A stretch of 25,219 bases of DNA, taken from the NCBI GenBank assembly GCA_964492425.1, contig CAZBKB010000014.1, positions 1-25,219 of the forward strand, given 5' to 3'. Numbering within the stretch: the stretch's first letter is position 1; the number at the start of each line of letters is the position of its first letter. Below the pieces are notes generated by a model that saw only the letters and a list, made by a program, of their open reading frames with translations, had not been told where the DNA came from and did not search any database. Source of the stretch: LBZV01 sp000993855 (GTDB lineage: Bacteria > Patescibacteriota > Microgenomatia > Curtissbacterales > GWA2-41-24). A program made the position numbers and the translations under genes. Of this stretch, positions 13,208 to 20,103 are shown in pieces.

Positions 13208-14545
13208 TCATTTTCCAGGGCTGTCACCAGAATTTTTGTCTTCGGACATTTTTTCAGGCTTGCTTTTGCCTTTTAACTCTTCCCTCGCAGTTTCGTTTTG
13301 GGGAACTTTTTCAACTATTGTTTCGGCCACTTGACTTGCTTCGTTTTCTTCTTTTTTCTCTTCTTTGTCGGCAATTAGTGGTTCTTGATCATCGATGGGT
13401 AGTTCGGATGTATCTCTTGATTTTATAGGTTGGTTTGACACTTGATCATCAGATTGAACTTGTGGTTGTGTTTTATCGTCTGCTGAAGTTTGGGCTGCTT
13501 GATTTACAGGTTTCGTCTCACCTGTACCTTTTTCGGTAATCCCGAGCGCCCGTTTAGCTTTTTCCTGAGCCGCTTTTTCTTTTGCCTCAACCTCTTTTGG
13601 CGTTCCACTTTTTCCACGGATATCTATCTTGTAACCAGTAAGTCTGGCAGCAAGTCGTACGTTCTGCCCTTCTTTGCCTATTGCTAAGGATAATTGGTCG
13701 TCTGGTGCTGTGACTTCAGCGGTTTTGTCTTCTTCGTTTACTGAAACCAACATATCTTTTGCAGGGGAGAGTGCGGCTTTAATGAATTCAATAGGATCTG
13801 TTTGGTAAGCAATTACGTCTATTTTTTCATTGCCAAGTTCGTTAATCACAGCCTGGACCCTGACACCTTTTTGACCAACACATGATCCAACCGGGTCTAC
13901 ACCCAATTGGTCAGAGGCAACAGCAATCTTTGAACGTGAACCAGCTTCTCTTGCAATGGCTTTTATTTCTACCGCACCGGAGGCAATTTCGGGAACTTCC
14001 TGACGAAAGAGCCCTTCGAGCAACCCATTTGCGCTGCGCGATACAATTATTTCTTCTCCTCTTATGCCTTCCTTAATACCAACAACAAAAACTTTTGCGC
14101 GTTGGTTCACAAAATATTTTTCATTGTGAGATTGTTCTTGTGGAGGCATAATACCTTCCGCTTTACCAAGGTTAATAGTAATAACAGGTCCGGAAATCCG
14201 CTGTACTATACCAGATACAATTGTATTTATTTTAGAAGAGTATTCACTAAGGATTGCATTTTTCTCAGCTTCCCTTATTCTTTGCAAGATAACCTGTTTT
14301 GCAGTTTGGGCTGCGATTCTGCCAAAACCAGGTGGCGTCAAATTCTTTTTGTCTTTGGTTAACCTCACTTCTCCGCTGTTTGGATCAAGATCTACGTCTA
14401 TACCTTCCGGCTCTCCATAGTCTTTTTTGTAGGCTGCCAAAATAGCCTGTTTAATTGAATCAATAACCACTTCCGGTTCTAACCCACGTTCCGAACAAAC
14501 TTGGTTTAGTGCCGAGGCGAATTCTGTTCTTGCTTGTATTGCCAT
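13208..14545 (-). CDS. nusA: Transcription termination/antitermination factor NusA
   Basis: NusA binds RNA polymerase and nascent RNA and tunes pausing, termination and antitermination. Of 445 residues, about 1-105 form the polymerase-binding domain (starting FASALNQVCSERG), 106-180 the S1 domain (GIVQRISGPVITINLGKAEG), 190-255 KH1 with GSCVGQKGVRV, and 256-315 KH2 with AIGKEGQNVRLAARL. From about 318 on it has a Lys/Glu/Gln-rich low-complexity tail of some 125 residues instead of the E. coli acidic repeats. It is first in the nusA-infB-DHH run. The gene that usually precedes nusA (rimP) is not here. A terminator stands directly upstream, so a promoter must lie within about 40 bases of it, but I see no convincing one. 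Confidence 0.96.
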   Translation of the reverse strand: MAIQARTEFASALNQVCSERGLEPEVVIDSIKQAILAAYKKDYGEPEGIDVDLDPNSGEVRLTKDKKNLTPPGFGRIAAQTAKQVILQRIREAEKNAILSEYSSKINTIVSGIVQRISGPVITINLGKAEGIMPPQEQSHNEKYFVNQRAKVFVVGIKEGIRGEEIIVSRSANGLLEGLFRQEVPEIASGAVEIKAIAREAGSRSKIAVASDQLGVDPVGSCVGQKGVRVQAVINELGNEKIDVIAYQTDPIEFIKAALSPAKDMLVSVNEEDKTAEVTAPDDQLSLAIGKEGQNVRLAARLTGYKIDIRGKSGTPKEVEAKEKAAQEKAKRALGITEKGTGETKPVNQAAQTSADDKTQPQVQSDDQVSNQPIKSRDTSELPIDDQEPLIADKEEKKEENEASQVAETIVEKVPQNETAREELKGKSKPEKMSEDKNSGDSPGK

Positions 14546-14566
14546 AGTTTAATTGACGGTGTATTT

Positions 14567-14590
14567 AAAAAAAGGCGCTTTTTGCGCCTT
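14567..14590 (-). terminator. Intrinsic terminator between the 143-codon gene and nusA
   Basis: AAGGCGC pairs with GCGCCTT around five bases, and on the minus strand a run of seven Ts follows. It ends the gene at 14632-15063. On the plus strand the hairpin is also followed by a T-rich stretch, so it may work both ways. Confidence 0.88.
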
Positions 14591-14631
14591 ATCTTTTTTA
14601 AAAAATCCAACAGCTAAAATGCAAGGGGATT

Positions 14632-15063
14632 TTAGCAAATGTTTAGAGGATAGTCAATGAGTTTAGGAAGAGATCTGACAAGCTTTTCAAAATATAACCG
14701 GTAAAGTTTACTAGAACTTGCCCAAGTCTGAACCGCTTCATTCCCAATTGCTACATAAACAGCACTTTTTGGAACCGGCAGAGTATCGTCTGCAATTAAA
14801 TGCGGCTCACCTCCGTTTGTGATCTGCACATAACCCGAGACTGATACTTCCGCCAAATTGCTGTTTTTTATTTGATCACTTTTCGGCCCATTGATTTGTG
14901 ATAAGCAATACATATGAATTTGTTCAACAGGTGTATCGCCTTTTGGGGTAACACTTGGCAAATCATGACGGGGGATAATTGAGCAGGTATGAACTAAGAT
15001 GAGCTGCCCTTTTGAAGCAGCAATCTGTTCAATAAGTGACGATTTTCTTCGACGCTCTAGCAT
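14632..15063 (-). CDS. Unrecognised 143-residue protein
   Basis: I do not recognise this protein. It has no membrane segment or signal peptide. The start is basic (MLERRRKSSLIEQIAASKGQ), followed by a hydrophobic strand LILVHTCSII, a polar middle (SQINGPKSDQIKNSN) and beta-like strands AEVSVSGYVQI and SAVYVAIGNEAV. There are four Cys but no clear metal-binding pattern. The gene is a single unit: it has its own promoter (TTGACT, 17 bp, CATAAT) and is closed by a strong terminator. That makes it likely to be real in spite of no known family. Confidence 0.65.
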   Translation of the reverse strand: MLERRRKSSLIEQIAASKGQLILVHTCSIIPRHDLPSVTPKGDTPVEQIHMYCLSQINGPKSDQIKNSNLAEVSVSGYVQITNGGEPHLIADDTLPVPKSAVYVAIGNEAVQTWASSSKLYRLYFEKLVRSLPKLIDYPLNIC

Positions 15064-15077
15064 AAGTTTAAGGGAGA

Positions 15078-15106
15078 ATTATGATTATTTTTTGCCTCTG
15101 AGTCAA
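15078..15106 (-). promoter_or_regulatory. Promoter of the 143-residue protein gene
   Basis: TTGACT (15106-15101) and CATAAT (15083-15078) are 17 bp apart. Predicted transcription start is near 15071, eight bases before the ATG. Confidence 0.65.
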
Positions 15107-15228
15107 GAGTTACGTTTTATAAATTTCGATAAAGAACCAAGATTTTGCAGGAGTTGATGAAAGGCTTCGAGATGTAAAATGGGGCCAGCGGTAATAATTC
15201 CCAGGAATAAAAAGTGAGATTTTTATAC

Positions 15229-15250
15229 CTCCACTTTTTTCAAAGTGGAG
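15229..15250. repeat. Perfect 9-bp inverted repeat in the gap before the glycosyltransferase gene
   Basis: CTCCACTTT and AAAGTGGAG are separated by four bases. No T-run follows on the plus strand. On the minus strand a short A/T-rich stretch follows. The rest of 15107-15311 shows no gene; the role of this hairpin is unclear. Confidence 0.5.
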
Positions 15251-15311
15251 CCGGAGAGTTTAAGGTCAACAGAAAACGGCTAAGACTTATTAGTCAAGAA
15301 ATATAGCAAAA

Positions 15312-15317
15312 TATGCT
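15312..15317 (+). promoter_or_regulatory. -10 box before the glycosyltransferase gene
   Basis: TATGCT (15312-15317), with TTAGTC 16 bp upstream as a weak -35. Predicted transcription start is about five bases before the GTG at 15329. Confidence 0.4.
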
Positions 15318-15328
15318 AAGCTTTGTGT

Positions 15329-16729
15329 GTGAATAAAGCTAAGTTTTCTATACCTTTTGGGCTCGTTATTTTTTTAACCTCACTAGTCATTTTTTTTCGG
15401 CGAATTAGTTCTTTCCCGTTAAGGAACTGGGACGAGGCTTGGTATGCGGAAATTATAAAAAATATGGCTTCGGGTGACTTCAGTCCAATTGTCCCTTTCT
15501 GGAATGGCAGATATTACTTTGATCATGCACCGTTATATTTTTGGCTTTCTTCACCCATTTTTAAAATGTTTGGAAGCGGTGAATGGCAAGCTCGGTTTAT
15601 TTCTACAATTTCTGCGGTTTTGGCAATGCTATTTGTGTTTTTGATTGGTAAAAGACTAGCAAATGCAAAGGTAGGAGCTTTGTCAACATTAATTTTTGCG
15701 ACTATTGGAGGGGTGGTTATCAGATTTTCCCACGGGAATTTAGATTCACTTTTGGTCTTTCTATTTTTAGCTTCTTTTTATTTTTATCTTGAAAGTGAAC
15801 GAGATAAAAAATATGGTTTTTTGACAGGACTTGCGTTGGGTTTGGGATTGATTGTTAAAAGCTGGGGAGTTGGAGTTTTCCCGTTCTTTTTGATTTTTGT
15901 ATATTCTTTTTTTAAAAATAGACGGCTTCCCAATAACACATTAGTATTAATCGCTGTTCCTACACTCTTTTTTCTTCTTTGGTCTGCTGTTGGATATTGG
16001 AATTTTGGGCAAACTTTTATTAGATGGTATTGGTTCAACCCATCAGAAAATAGGTTAGGTGACCCTTTGGGTAATTTTTCTTGGGATTATTTTAAATTCG
16101 CTTTTCGTGACATAGGGTTATGGCTCACTATCCCTACTTTGTTTTTGGCAGCAAGCTATAAAAATTATTTTAAGGATCAAAAGCCGTTTATATTGGCATC
16201 AGGTCTTGTCTGTTTCGTATACATTTTCTTTCTCAATTTTTTAAGCGATAAGTCAGGGTGGTATTTAATACCTACGTATCCATATATTGCATTAATTCTG
16301 GGTATTTTTCTTAGAAATTTAATGGAGAGACGATTAAGGATGATTTCGATGCTTTTTGGGATATTATTGGCTATGCAGTATTTTAATGTTCTCAGGATAG
16401 AAAATATTTATCCGGATAGGTCAAGGGTTGGGGCAGAACTAGGAGTGGCAGCAAACGGGTTGATCCCGATAGAAGATGAGGTAATTCTGGACGACCATGA
16501 TTTCACATCATTTCTTTACTATTCCAACCAAAAGCACATTTTTACTTTGCAGAAGAGTCGAAAACCTGGTGAATGGTGGATTTTAAAAAAGGAAGAAGTA
16601 GGTGCATTTTTACAGGATCATTCAAGGACGTGGATTGTAAAAAGGAAAGAGACAAACCTGCCGATTGTTGGCGGGAAGGGACAAATTGTAGAAGAGTTAA
16701 ATAATTACGAATTTATCAGGCTTTACTAA
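15329..16729 (+). CDS. GT39/ArnT-like polyprenol-phosphate glycosyltransferase, integral membrane
   Basis: This protein (466 residues) has a dozen or so hydrophobic segments and the marks of a GT-C fold enzyme of the PMT/ArnT superfamily. The acidic pair of the first outer loop is in RNWDEAWYAE, and the next conserved element is YYFDHAPLYFWL. Such enzymes move a sugar from a lipid-phosphate donor to proteins or lipids on the outer face of the membrane. A further segment HGNLDSLLVFLFLASFYFYLE is typical of the family. The last about 100 residues form a soluble outer domain. A TTG at 15323 gives two more codons; the GTG at 15329 fits the -10 box and puts a basic NKAK before the first helix. It converges with the SGNH gene. 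Confidence 0.85.
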   Translation: MNKAKFSIPFGLVIFLTSLVIFFRRISSFPLRNWDEAWYAEIIKNMASGDFSPIVPFWNGRYYFDHAPLYFWLSSPIFKMFGSGEWQARFISTISAVLAMLFVFLIGKRLANAKVGALSTLIFATIGGVVIRFSHGNLDSLLVFLFLASFYFYLESERDKKYGFLTGLALGLGLIVKSWGVGVFPFFLIFVYSFFKNRRLPNNTLVLIAVPTLFFLLWSAVGYWNFGQTFIRWYWFNPSENRLGDPLGNFSWDYFKFAFRDIGLWLTIPTLFLAASYKNYFKDQKPFILASGLVCFVYIFFLNFLSDKSGWYLIPTYPYIALILGIFLRNLMERRLRMISMLFGILLAMQYFNVLRIENIYPDRSRVGAELGVAANGLIPIEDEVILDDHDFTSFLYYSNQKHIFTLQKSRKPGEWWILKKEEVGAFLQDHSRTWIVKRKETNLPIVGGKGQIVEELNNYEFIRLY

Positions 16730-16795
16730 GTGTCAGTTTTTGGGGATTTTACAATCAAATCTGCGTCAGGGAAAGCGGAGTTAAATTTTGAGTTA

Positions 16796-17359
16796 TTAAA
16801 CTTTTAAAGCCTCTTTTACTTTTTCAAAAATTTTTTGGTGGCCTTTGATATTTGGATGAAGACCATCTTCAAATTCATCTACAAGTAAAATCCCAAAAAG
16901 GTCGACAAACGGTAAATTTTGCCCGGAGGCCACCTTTTTGATTATCAGATTGTACTTTTCGAGGGATTCATTTTTGTATCCCTTGTCGTTTTTATCGTCA
17001 ACATTTGTTAACCCTAAAACCAAGACATCTTCCGTAAATTTTTTGGCTTTTTGAACAAGCTCTTTATATTGTTTTTCAAAATCAGTCAATTTTGTCCCTT
17101 CTAGACAATTGGCGTGGACGCTGTCGTTTGTACCAATTGCAAGAATAATTTTGTCAGGTTTTCTGCTTGAAGCTTCGGCCTTAAAGCGATTCAAAACATC
17201 TGAGGTTTTATCCCCGGAAATTCCAAGATTGTAAACCCTAACTTGTGGGTCCGGCTGATTGTCAAAATAGAGTCTTAAGCGGTTTGCCCAACCACCAAGT
17301 TCAAGATCAAAAGCTCCCCAAGTTATGCTTGCGCCAAAAATGCAGATTACCGAAGACAT
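16796..17359 (-). CDS. SGNH/GDSL-type hydrolase
   Basis: The 187-residue protein shows all four SGNH blocks. Block I is FGASITWG with catalytic Ser11 (GAS in place of GDS). Block II is YNLGISGD. Block III is AIGTNDS with Asn78. Block V is DGLHPN, with Asp165 and His168 completing the triad. Such enzymes hydrolyse esters of lipids or acetylated sugars. There is no signal peptide, so it is probably cytoplasmic. An extended -10 box puts the transcription start exactly on the A of the ATG, making the mRNA leaderless. It converges with the glycosyltransferase gene; no clear terminator lies between them. Confidence 0.9.
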   Translation of the reverse strand: MSSVICIFGASITWGAFDLELGGWANRLRLYFDNQPDPQVRVYNLGISGDKTSDVLNRFKAEASSRKPDKIILAIGTNDSVHANCLEGTKLTDFEKQYKELVQKAKKFTEDVLVLGLTNVDDKNDKGYKNESLEKYNLIIKKVASGQNLPFVDLFGILLVDEFEDGLHPNIKGHQKIFEKVKEALKV

Positions 17360-17365
17360 TAGAAA

Positions 17366-17374
17366 AGTATAGCA
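17366..17374 (-). promoter_or_regulatory. Extended -10 promoter of the SGNH hydrolase gene
   Basis: TGC directly followed by TATACT (17371-17366). The distance to the ATG is six bases, so the predicted transcription start is the ATG itself. No -35 is visible. Confidence 0.6.
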
Positions 17375-17401
17375 AAAATCAAATTTGCGGCGGGGGAGGG
17401 T

Positions 17402-17668
17402 TTATGCTGCTTGTTCAGGCTTATTTTGTCCAGGGATAAACGGTTTGCCAAGAGCGAAGTCAATTGTGGTGTCAGGTTTTACTGGACCCCATTCGTTCCT
17501 TAATCCTGTAATCTGGCAACCTGGACAATTATAATCATCTTAAATTACTGGTCTTGGGATTGAGCCATCGACTCCTTCATATGTTCCTTCGACTACCCAC
17601 TCTTTCGATGTACAATCTGAGCGATTAGGATTAAGACATAACATAATAATAGCTATACGCTCTGGCAT
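17402..17668 (-). pseudogene. Small gene broken by an in-frame TAA
   Basis: A frame opens with ATG at 17668 and reads MPERIAIIMLCLNPNRSDC and on for 42 codons, then meets TAA (17542-17540). It continues in the same frame for 45 codons, starting DDYNCPGCQITGLRN and ending NKPEQAA, to a second TAA at 17402. The downstream part has a Cys-Pro-x-Cys pair and resembles ordinary protein, so I read it as one gene with a stop at codon 43, possibly from a TAT/TAC tyrosine codon. I do not recognise the family; two Cys pairs suggest a small metal-binding protein. A strong promoter precedes it. A sequencing error or a genuine 42-residue peptide are the alternatives. Confidence 0.5.
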
Positions 17669-17676
17669 TTGATGTG

Positions 17677-17705
17677 ATAATACGCTTTGGGAATTTTTAA
17701 GTCAA
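17677..17705 (-). promoter_or_regulatory. Promoter of the broken small gene
   Basis: TTGACT (17705-17700) and TATTAT (17682-17677) are 17 bp apart. Predicted transcription start is two bases before the ATG at 17668. The good promoter supports that a gene begins here. Confidence 0.7.
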
Positions 17706-17756
17706 ATCTTCTAACTCTTCCAATAATTTTTTTTGCTCGCGGAGAGTTTGGTAATG

Positions 17757-18182
17757 TTATTTAAAATCTTGGATTGGAATTACATTGACAGATCCTGAAA
17801 CGGCTTGATGTTTGGGGTTAGCAGTAACTAAACTTGCTTCTAAAGAGTTTGCGAGCGATACAAATGAAGCATCGTAGTATGTAATTCCTGCCTTGTACGC
17901 CAGAGAATAAGAAGTTTGAGACAATTCTTCGGAATCCGGGATGTACGTAAGCGGCAGTGAGTAAACTGTGCCAAGCGAAGTCATCGCCTGTTGAGGAGTT
18001 AACTGTTTGCCTTTTAATAAAACATTGCCTACTTCGTATTTGGCCAGTTCCGGTGCTACTAATTCAATTTTTCCTTCTTTTGCCTGTTGAAGTAGTAGGT
18101 CAGCTTCCTCTAAGTTTTGCTCATTGTCAATATTAATCCACTTAATTATGACTGAAGAGTCAACAACCGTCTTTCGTGACAT
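17757..18182 (-). CDS. VapC-type PIN-domain toxin
   Basis: This 141-residue protein has the VapC layout: VVDSSVIIKW with Asp8, APELAKYEVGNVLLKG with Glu50, and the ITYYDASFVSLA motif with Asp104. The usual fourth acidic residue after LVTA is Asn (N122), which is a tolerated but notable change. VapC toxins are Mg-dependent RNases that often cut tRNA or rRNA. It starts two bases after the stop of the AbrB-type antitoxin gene, so they are co-translated. It is a different PIN lineage from the toxin at 451-870. Its own mRNA target cannot be inferred. Confidence 0.9.
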   Translation of the reverse strand: MSRKTVVDSSVIIKWINIDNEQNLEEADLLLQQAKEGKIELVAPELAKYEVGNVLLKGKQLTPQQAMTSLGTVYSLPLTYIPDSEELSQTSYSLAYKAGITYYDASFVSLANSLEASLVTANPKHQAVSGSVNVIPIQDFK

Positions 18183-18184
18183 GA

Positions 18185-18451
18185 TTAATGTGACTTCCTG
18201 TCTTTTGCAAGAAAGTCGGCACCGCTTATTTCCCCTTTGCCATGAATTGCCCGGGATTTTTTTATGTTACTGAAAATTTTATCCCAATCTACAGTGCTTT
18301 GATAAGGTTTTATTAAAATCTCATCGTCTCTTGTTGTGGATATTGTTACTACTGAGGCAGGTGATGCCCAACTACGGATACTTCTGATTTTGTCGGGAAT
18401 GGTTAACTGCCCTCGATCACGGATGACTATTGTACCAGCTGTCTTGTTCAT
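18185..18451 (-). CDS. AbrB/SpoVT-type antitoxin (VapB-like)
   Basis: The 88-residue protein begins with a swapped-hairpin AbrB domain: TIVIRDRGQLTIPDKIR, then VVTISTTRDDEILIKP. These antitoxins bind DNA as dimers at palindromes in their own promoter. The C-terminal half is polar and basic and would contact the VapC toxin encoded next. The gene starts four bases after the predicted transcription start. A perfect 9-bp inverted repeat covers the -10 region and the start, the right place for autorepression. No Shine-Dalgarno sequence is present. Confidence 0.85.
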   Translation of the reverse strand: MNKTAGTIVIRDRGQLTIPDKIRSIRSWASPASVVTISTTRDDEILIKPYQSTVDWDKIFSNIKKSRAIHGKGEISGADFLAKDRKSH

Positions 18452-18490
18452 TCTGATTTTCAGAATATCAGATAATCAGAATTTTGTCAA
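18450..18490 (-). promoter_or_regulatory. Promoter and operator of the AbrB/VapC operon
   Basis: TTGACA (18490-18485) and TATTCT (18467-18462) are 17 bp apart. A perfect inverted repeat, ATTCTGATT and AATCAGAAT (18450-18458 and 18474-18482), spans the -10 and the start site, and TCTGA occurs again between the arms. It is a likely binding site of the antitoxin. Confidence 0.72.
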
Positions 18491-18493
18491 CTA

Positions 18494-19342
18494 CTAGATT
18501 GCTTCTAATTCTTCCAACAGTTTTTTCTGGTCTCTGGATAATCTTGTAGGAATGTGGAGTCTAATTATGACATAGTGGTCGCCGCGGGCGTGGCCGGAGA
18601 CGTGTTTTACTCCTTTGCCTTTGAGGCGGATTTGCGTGCCGGGCTGGGTGCCGGCGGGGATCCTGATTTTAACCGGGCCTTCGACTGTTTCGATTTCGGC
18701 AACTGTGCCGAGGGCGGCCTGAGAATAGGTAATTTCTTTTTCGGAAATAATGTCGTATCCCCTTCTTCTAAATTTGGGGCTCGGGCTGACCTGGCAAACC
18801 AGAATGTAACTTGAAAAGCGTACTTCAGAGCCATCGTCGACACCGGCAGGTATTTTGATTTTTTGGCGTTTTCCTTCTGCCTCTATTTCCTTTTCAACAC
18901 CATGGACTGCTTCTTCGAAAGTTAAGTTGATTGCGTAGCGGGGAAGACGCGCCTGCCTGCCAAAAGGAGACTGGCCGCCAAAAAATGCTTCAAAGATATC
19001 AAACGGGTCGGCAAATCCACCGAAATCCTGGCCACTGCTCCAAGTGTACGTTTGGTATCCGCCTTGTTGGCCGCCGAAGCCACCAAACGGACCTTGACCA
19101 GCACCCATTCCACCTTGCTCAAAAGCAGCGTGGCCGTACCGGTCGTATGCGGCTTTTTTTTGCTGATCGGAAAGAACCTGATAGGCTTCGTTTATTTCCT
19201 TAAACTTTGCTTCGGCACCTTGGGATTTGTCGACATCCGGATGGTGTTTTCTTGCCATGGTGCGGTAGGCTTTCTTAAGCTCGTCAGCAGTGGCATTTTT
19301 GGAAACACCCAAAGTTTGATAGTAGTCGTTTTTAGTTGCCAT
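18494..19342 (-). CDS. dnaJ: DnaJ/CbpA-type co-chaperone without zinc finger
   Basis: The J domain (1-72) carries the HPD motif (34-36) that stimulates DnaK ATPase. A Gly/Phe-rich stretch follows (GGMGAGQGPFGGFGGQQGG), then a region with DIFEAFFGG, and two C-terminal beta domains (INLTFEEAVHGVEKEIEA; IRIPAGTQPGTQIRLKGKGV). The cysteine repeats of canonical DnaJ are missing, so it is a class B protein of 282 residues, close to CbpA. A longer frame extends ten codons upstream; the start MATKND at 19342 matches the family. It is last in the hrcA-grpE-dnaK operon. The DNA is visibly richer in G and C than the neighbouring genes, mainly through the glycine codons. Confidence 0.93.
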   Translation of the reverse strand: MATKNDYYQTLGVSKNATADELKKAYRTMARKHHPDVDKSQGAEAKFKEINEAYQVLSDQQKKAAYDRYGHAAFEQGGMGAGQGPFGGFGGQQGGYQTYTWSSGQDFGGFADPFDIFEAFFGGQSPFGRQARLPRYAINLTFEEAVHGVEKEIEAEGKRQKIKIPAGVDDGSEVRFSSYILVCQVSPSPKFRRRGYDIISEKEITYSQAALGTVAEIETVEGPVKIRIPAGTQPGTQIRLKGKGVKHVSGHARGDHYVIIRLHIPTRLSRDQKKLLEELEAI

Positions 19343-19487
19343 ATTGTTTAAACTCCAAATCTCAAATTCCAAACGACAAACAAATTATAAACTCCAATTG
19401 TTCAAATTAGAAATCTCTTGGGTTTAGTTTTTTGAATTTAATATTTGAAACTTTGTTTGTAATTTGGTACTTGGTACTTGGAATTTT
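19343..19487. repeat. Intergenic region of degenerate repeated words forming an imperfect inverted repeat
   Basis: The minus strand is built from variants of a few words: CCAAGTA, CCAAATTACAAAC, TTCAAAT and AATTTG, GGAATTTGAGATTTGGAG. The block CCAAATTACAAACAAA (minus strand, near 19454) has a near-copy of opposite sense (CCAAACGACAAACAAA on the plus strand, about 19371-19386). The whole gap between dnaJ and the upstream gene could fold into a long imperfect hairpin. No gene is seen. Such word-like repeats suggest an expanding genome-specific repeat; no good promoter for dnaJ is evident. Confidence 0.6.
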
Positions 19488-19919
19488 CTAATTGGCAAGC
19501 TTCTTTCCTACCAAATCCTGTCCCTGGTAAGTTGCCGTCGTTTTATTGACTTTAAATTCCAACTCACCGACCAAGTCTTTGCCATCAACTAACTGGACTT
19601 TGTAAGTACCAGCTACTTGAAGCGGAAAATTGACAAGTTCTGTCATTACATTAGCCTTGCCATTTTGGCCAAGCTTGATTTTGAATTCTTTTGGCGGGAA
19701 TTCGTTTTCAGTGTTTTGAGGTGGAGTGAGCTTAAGTGTCAACGGGTACTCTTCACCAGCATCGCCGCGCACAACGGCAACTAGGTACATTTTTGGCCAA
19801 GACGTCGGTAAGTTAGCTACAAAAAACTGGTCGAAGATGCCGATAATTGATAGTTTTTGTTCCTGAGAAACTATCGCCTGGTCGCAGAGGATAAAAATGT
19901 CGGTTGATAATTTTGCCAT
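19488..19919 (-). CDS. DUF6941-like protein in the dnaK operon
   Basis: The 143-residue protein resembles the DUF6941 family as I remember it: FILCDQAIVSQEQKLSIIGIFDQFFVANLPTSWPKMYLVAVVRG is the typical opening. The rest is an alternating beta pattern ending in LVGELEFKVNKT, suggesting a small beta sandwich. There is no signal peptide or membrane helix, so it is likely cytoplasmic. The function is unknown. It begins one base after the stop of the 60-codon gene and lies between dnaK and dnaJ, so it is probably expressed as part of the heat-shock operon. The family name is a recollection; the position is certain. Confidence 0.65.
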   Translation of the reverse strand: MAKLSTDIFILCDQAIVSQEQKLSIIGIFDQFFVANLPTSWPKMYLVAVVRGDAGEEYPLTLKLTPPQNTENEFPPKEFKIKLGQNGKANVMTELVNFPLQVAGTYKVQLVDGKDLVGELEFKVNKTTATYQGQDLVGKKLAN

Positions 19920-19920
19920 T

Positions 19921-20103
19921 TTATCTTTTGTAGATTGGTCCGAACTGAGCCATTAGTAAAGTCCAATCATAATCATCCCATTCCCATTCTTCCCGAACTA
20001 GATCGTTCGAGGGGCCATAGATACGCTGACCTACTGGTTTTGTCAGGCTTTTATCACTAGCGATTTCAAGTTCTTGATATAAATTTACAACCTCCGATGT
20101 CAT
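19921..20103 (-). CDS. Small acidic/aromatic 60-residue protein coupled to dnaK
   Basis: The ATG at 20103 overlaps the dnaK stop as ATGA, and the stop is one base before the next start, so this frame is squeezed between two real genes without wasted bases. That makes it likely to be translated. Residues 37-46 read REEWEWDDYDW, a dense run of acidic and aromatic residues, followed by a hydrophobic TLLMAQFGPIY. There is no membrane helix. I do not recognise a family. It may be a small partner of DnaK or of the DUF6941-like protein, which is inference from position only. Confidence 0.6.
   Translation of the reverse strand: MTSEVVNLYQELEIASDKSLTKPVGQRIYGPSNDLVREEWEWDDYDWTLLMAQFGPIYKR

Noticed and set aside
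14591..14631. Promoter of nusA overlapping the terminator
   Set aside because: TTGCAT and TTAAAA are 17 bp apart, but the -10 is poor and the terminator lies between it and nusA.
15107..15222. Minus-strand open frame of about 38 codons that looks protein-like (LGIITAGPILHLEAFHQLL)
   Set aside because: It has no start codon and is preceded by a stop three codons earlier. It may be a decayed fragment, but evidence is too thin.
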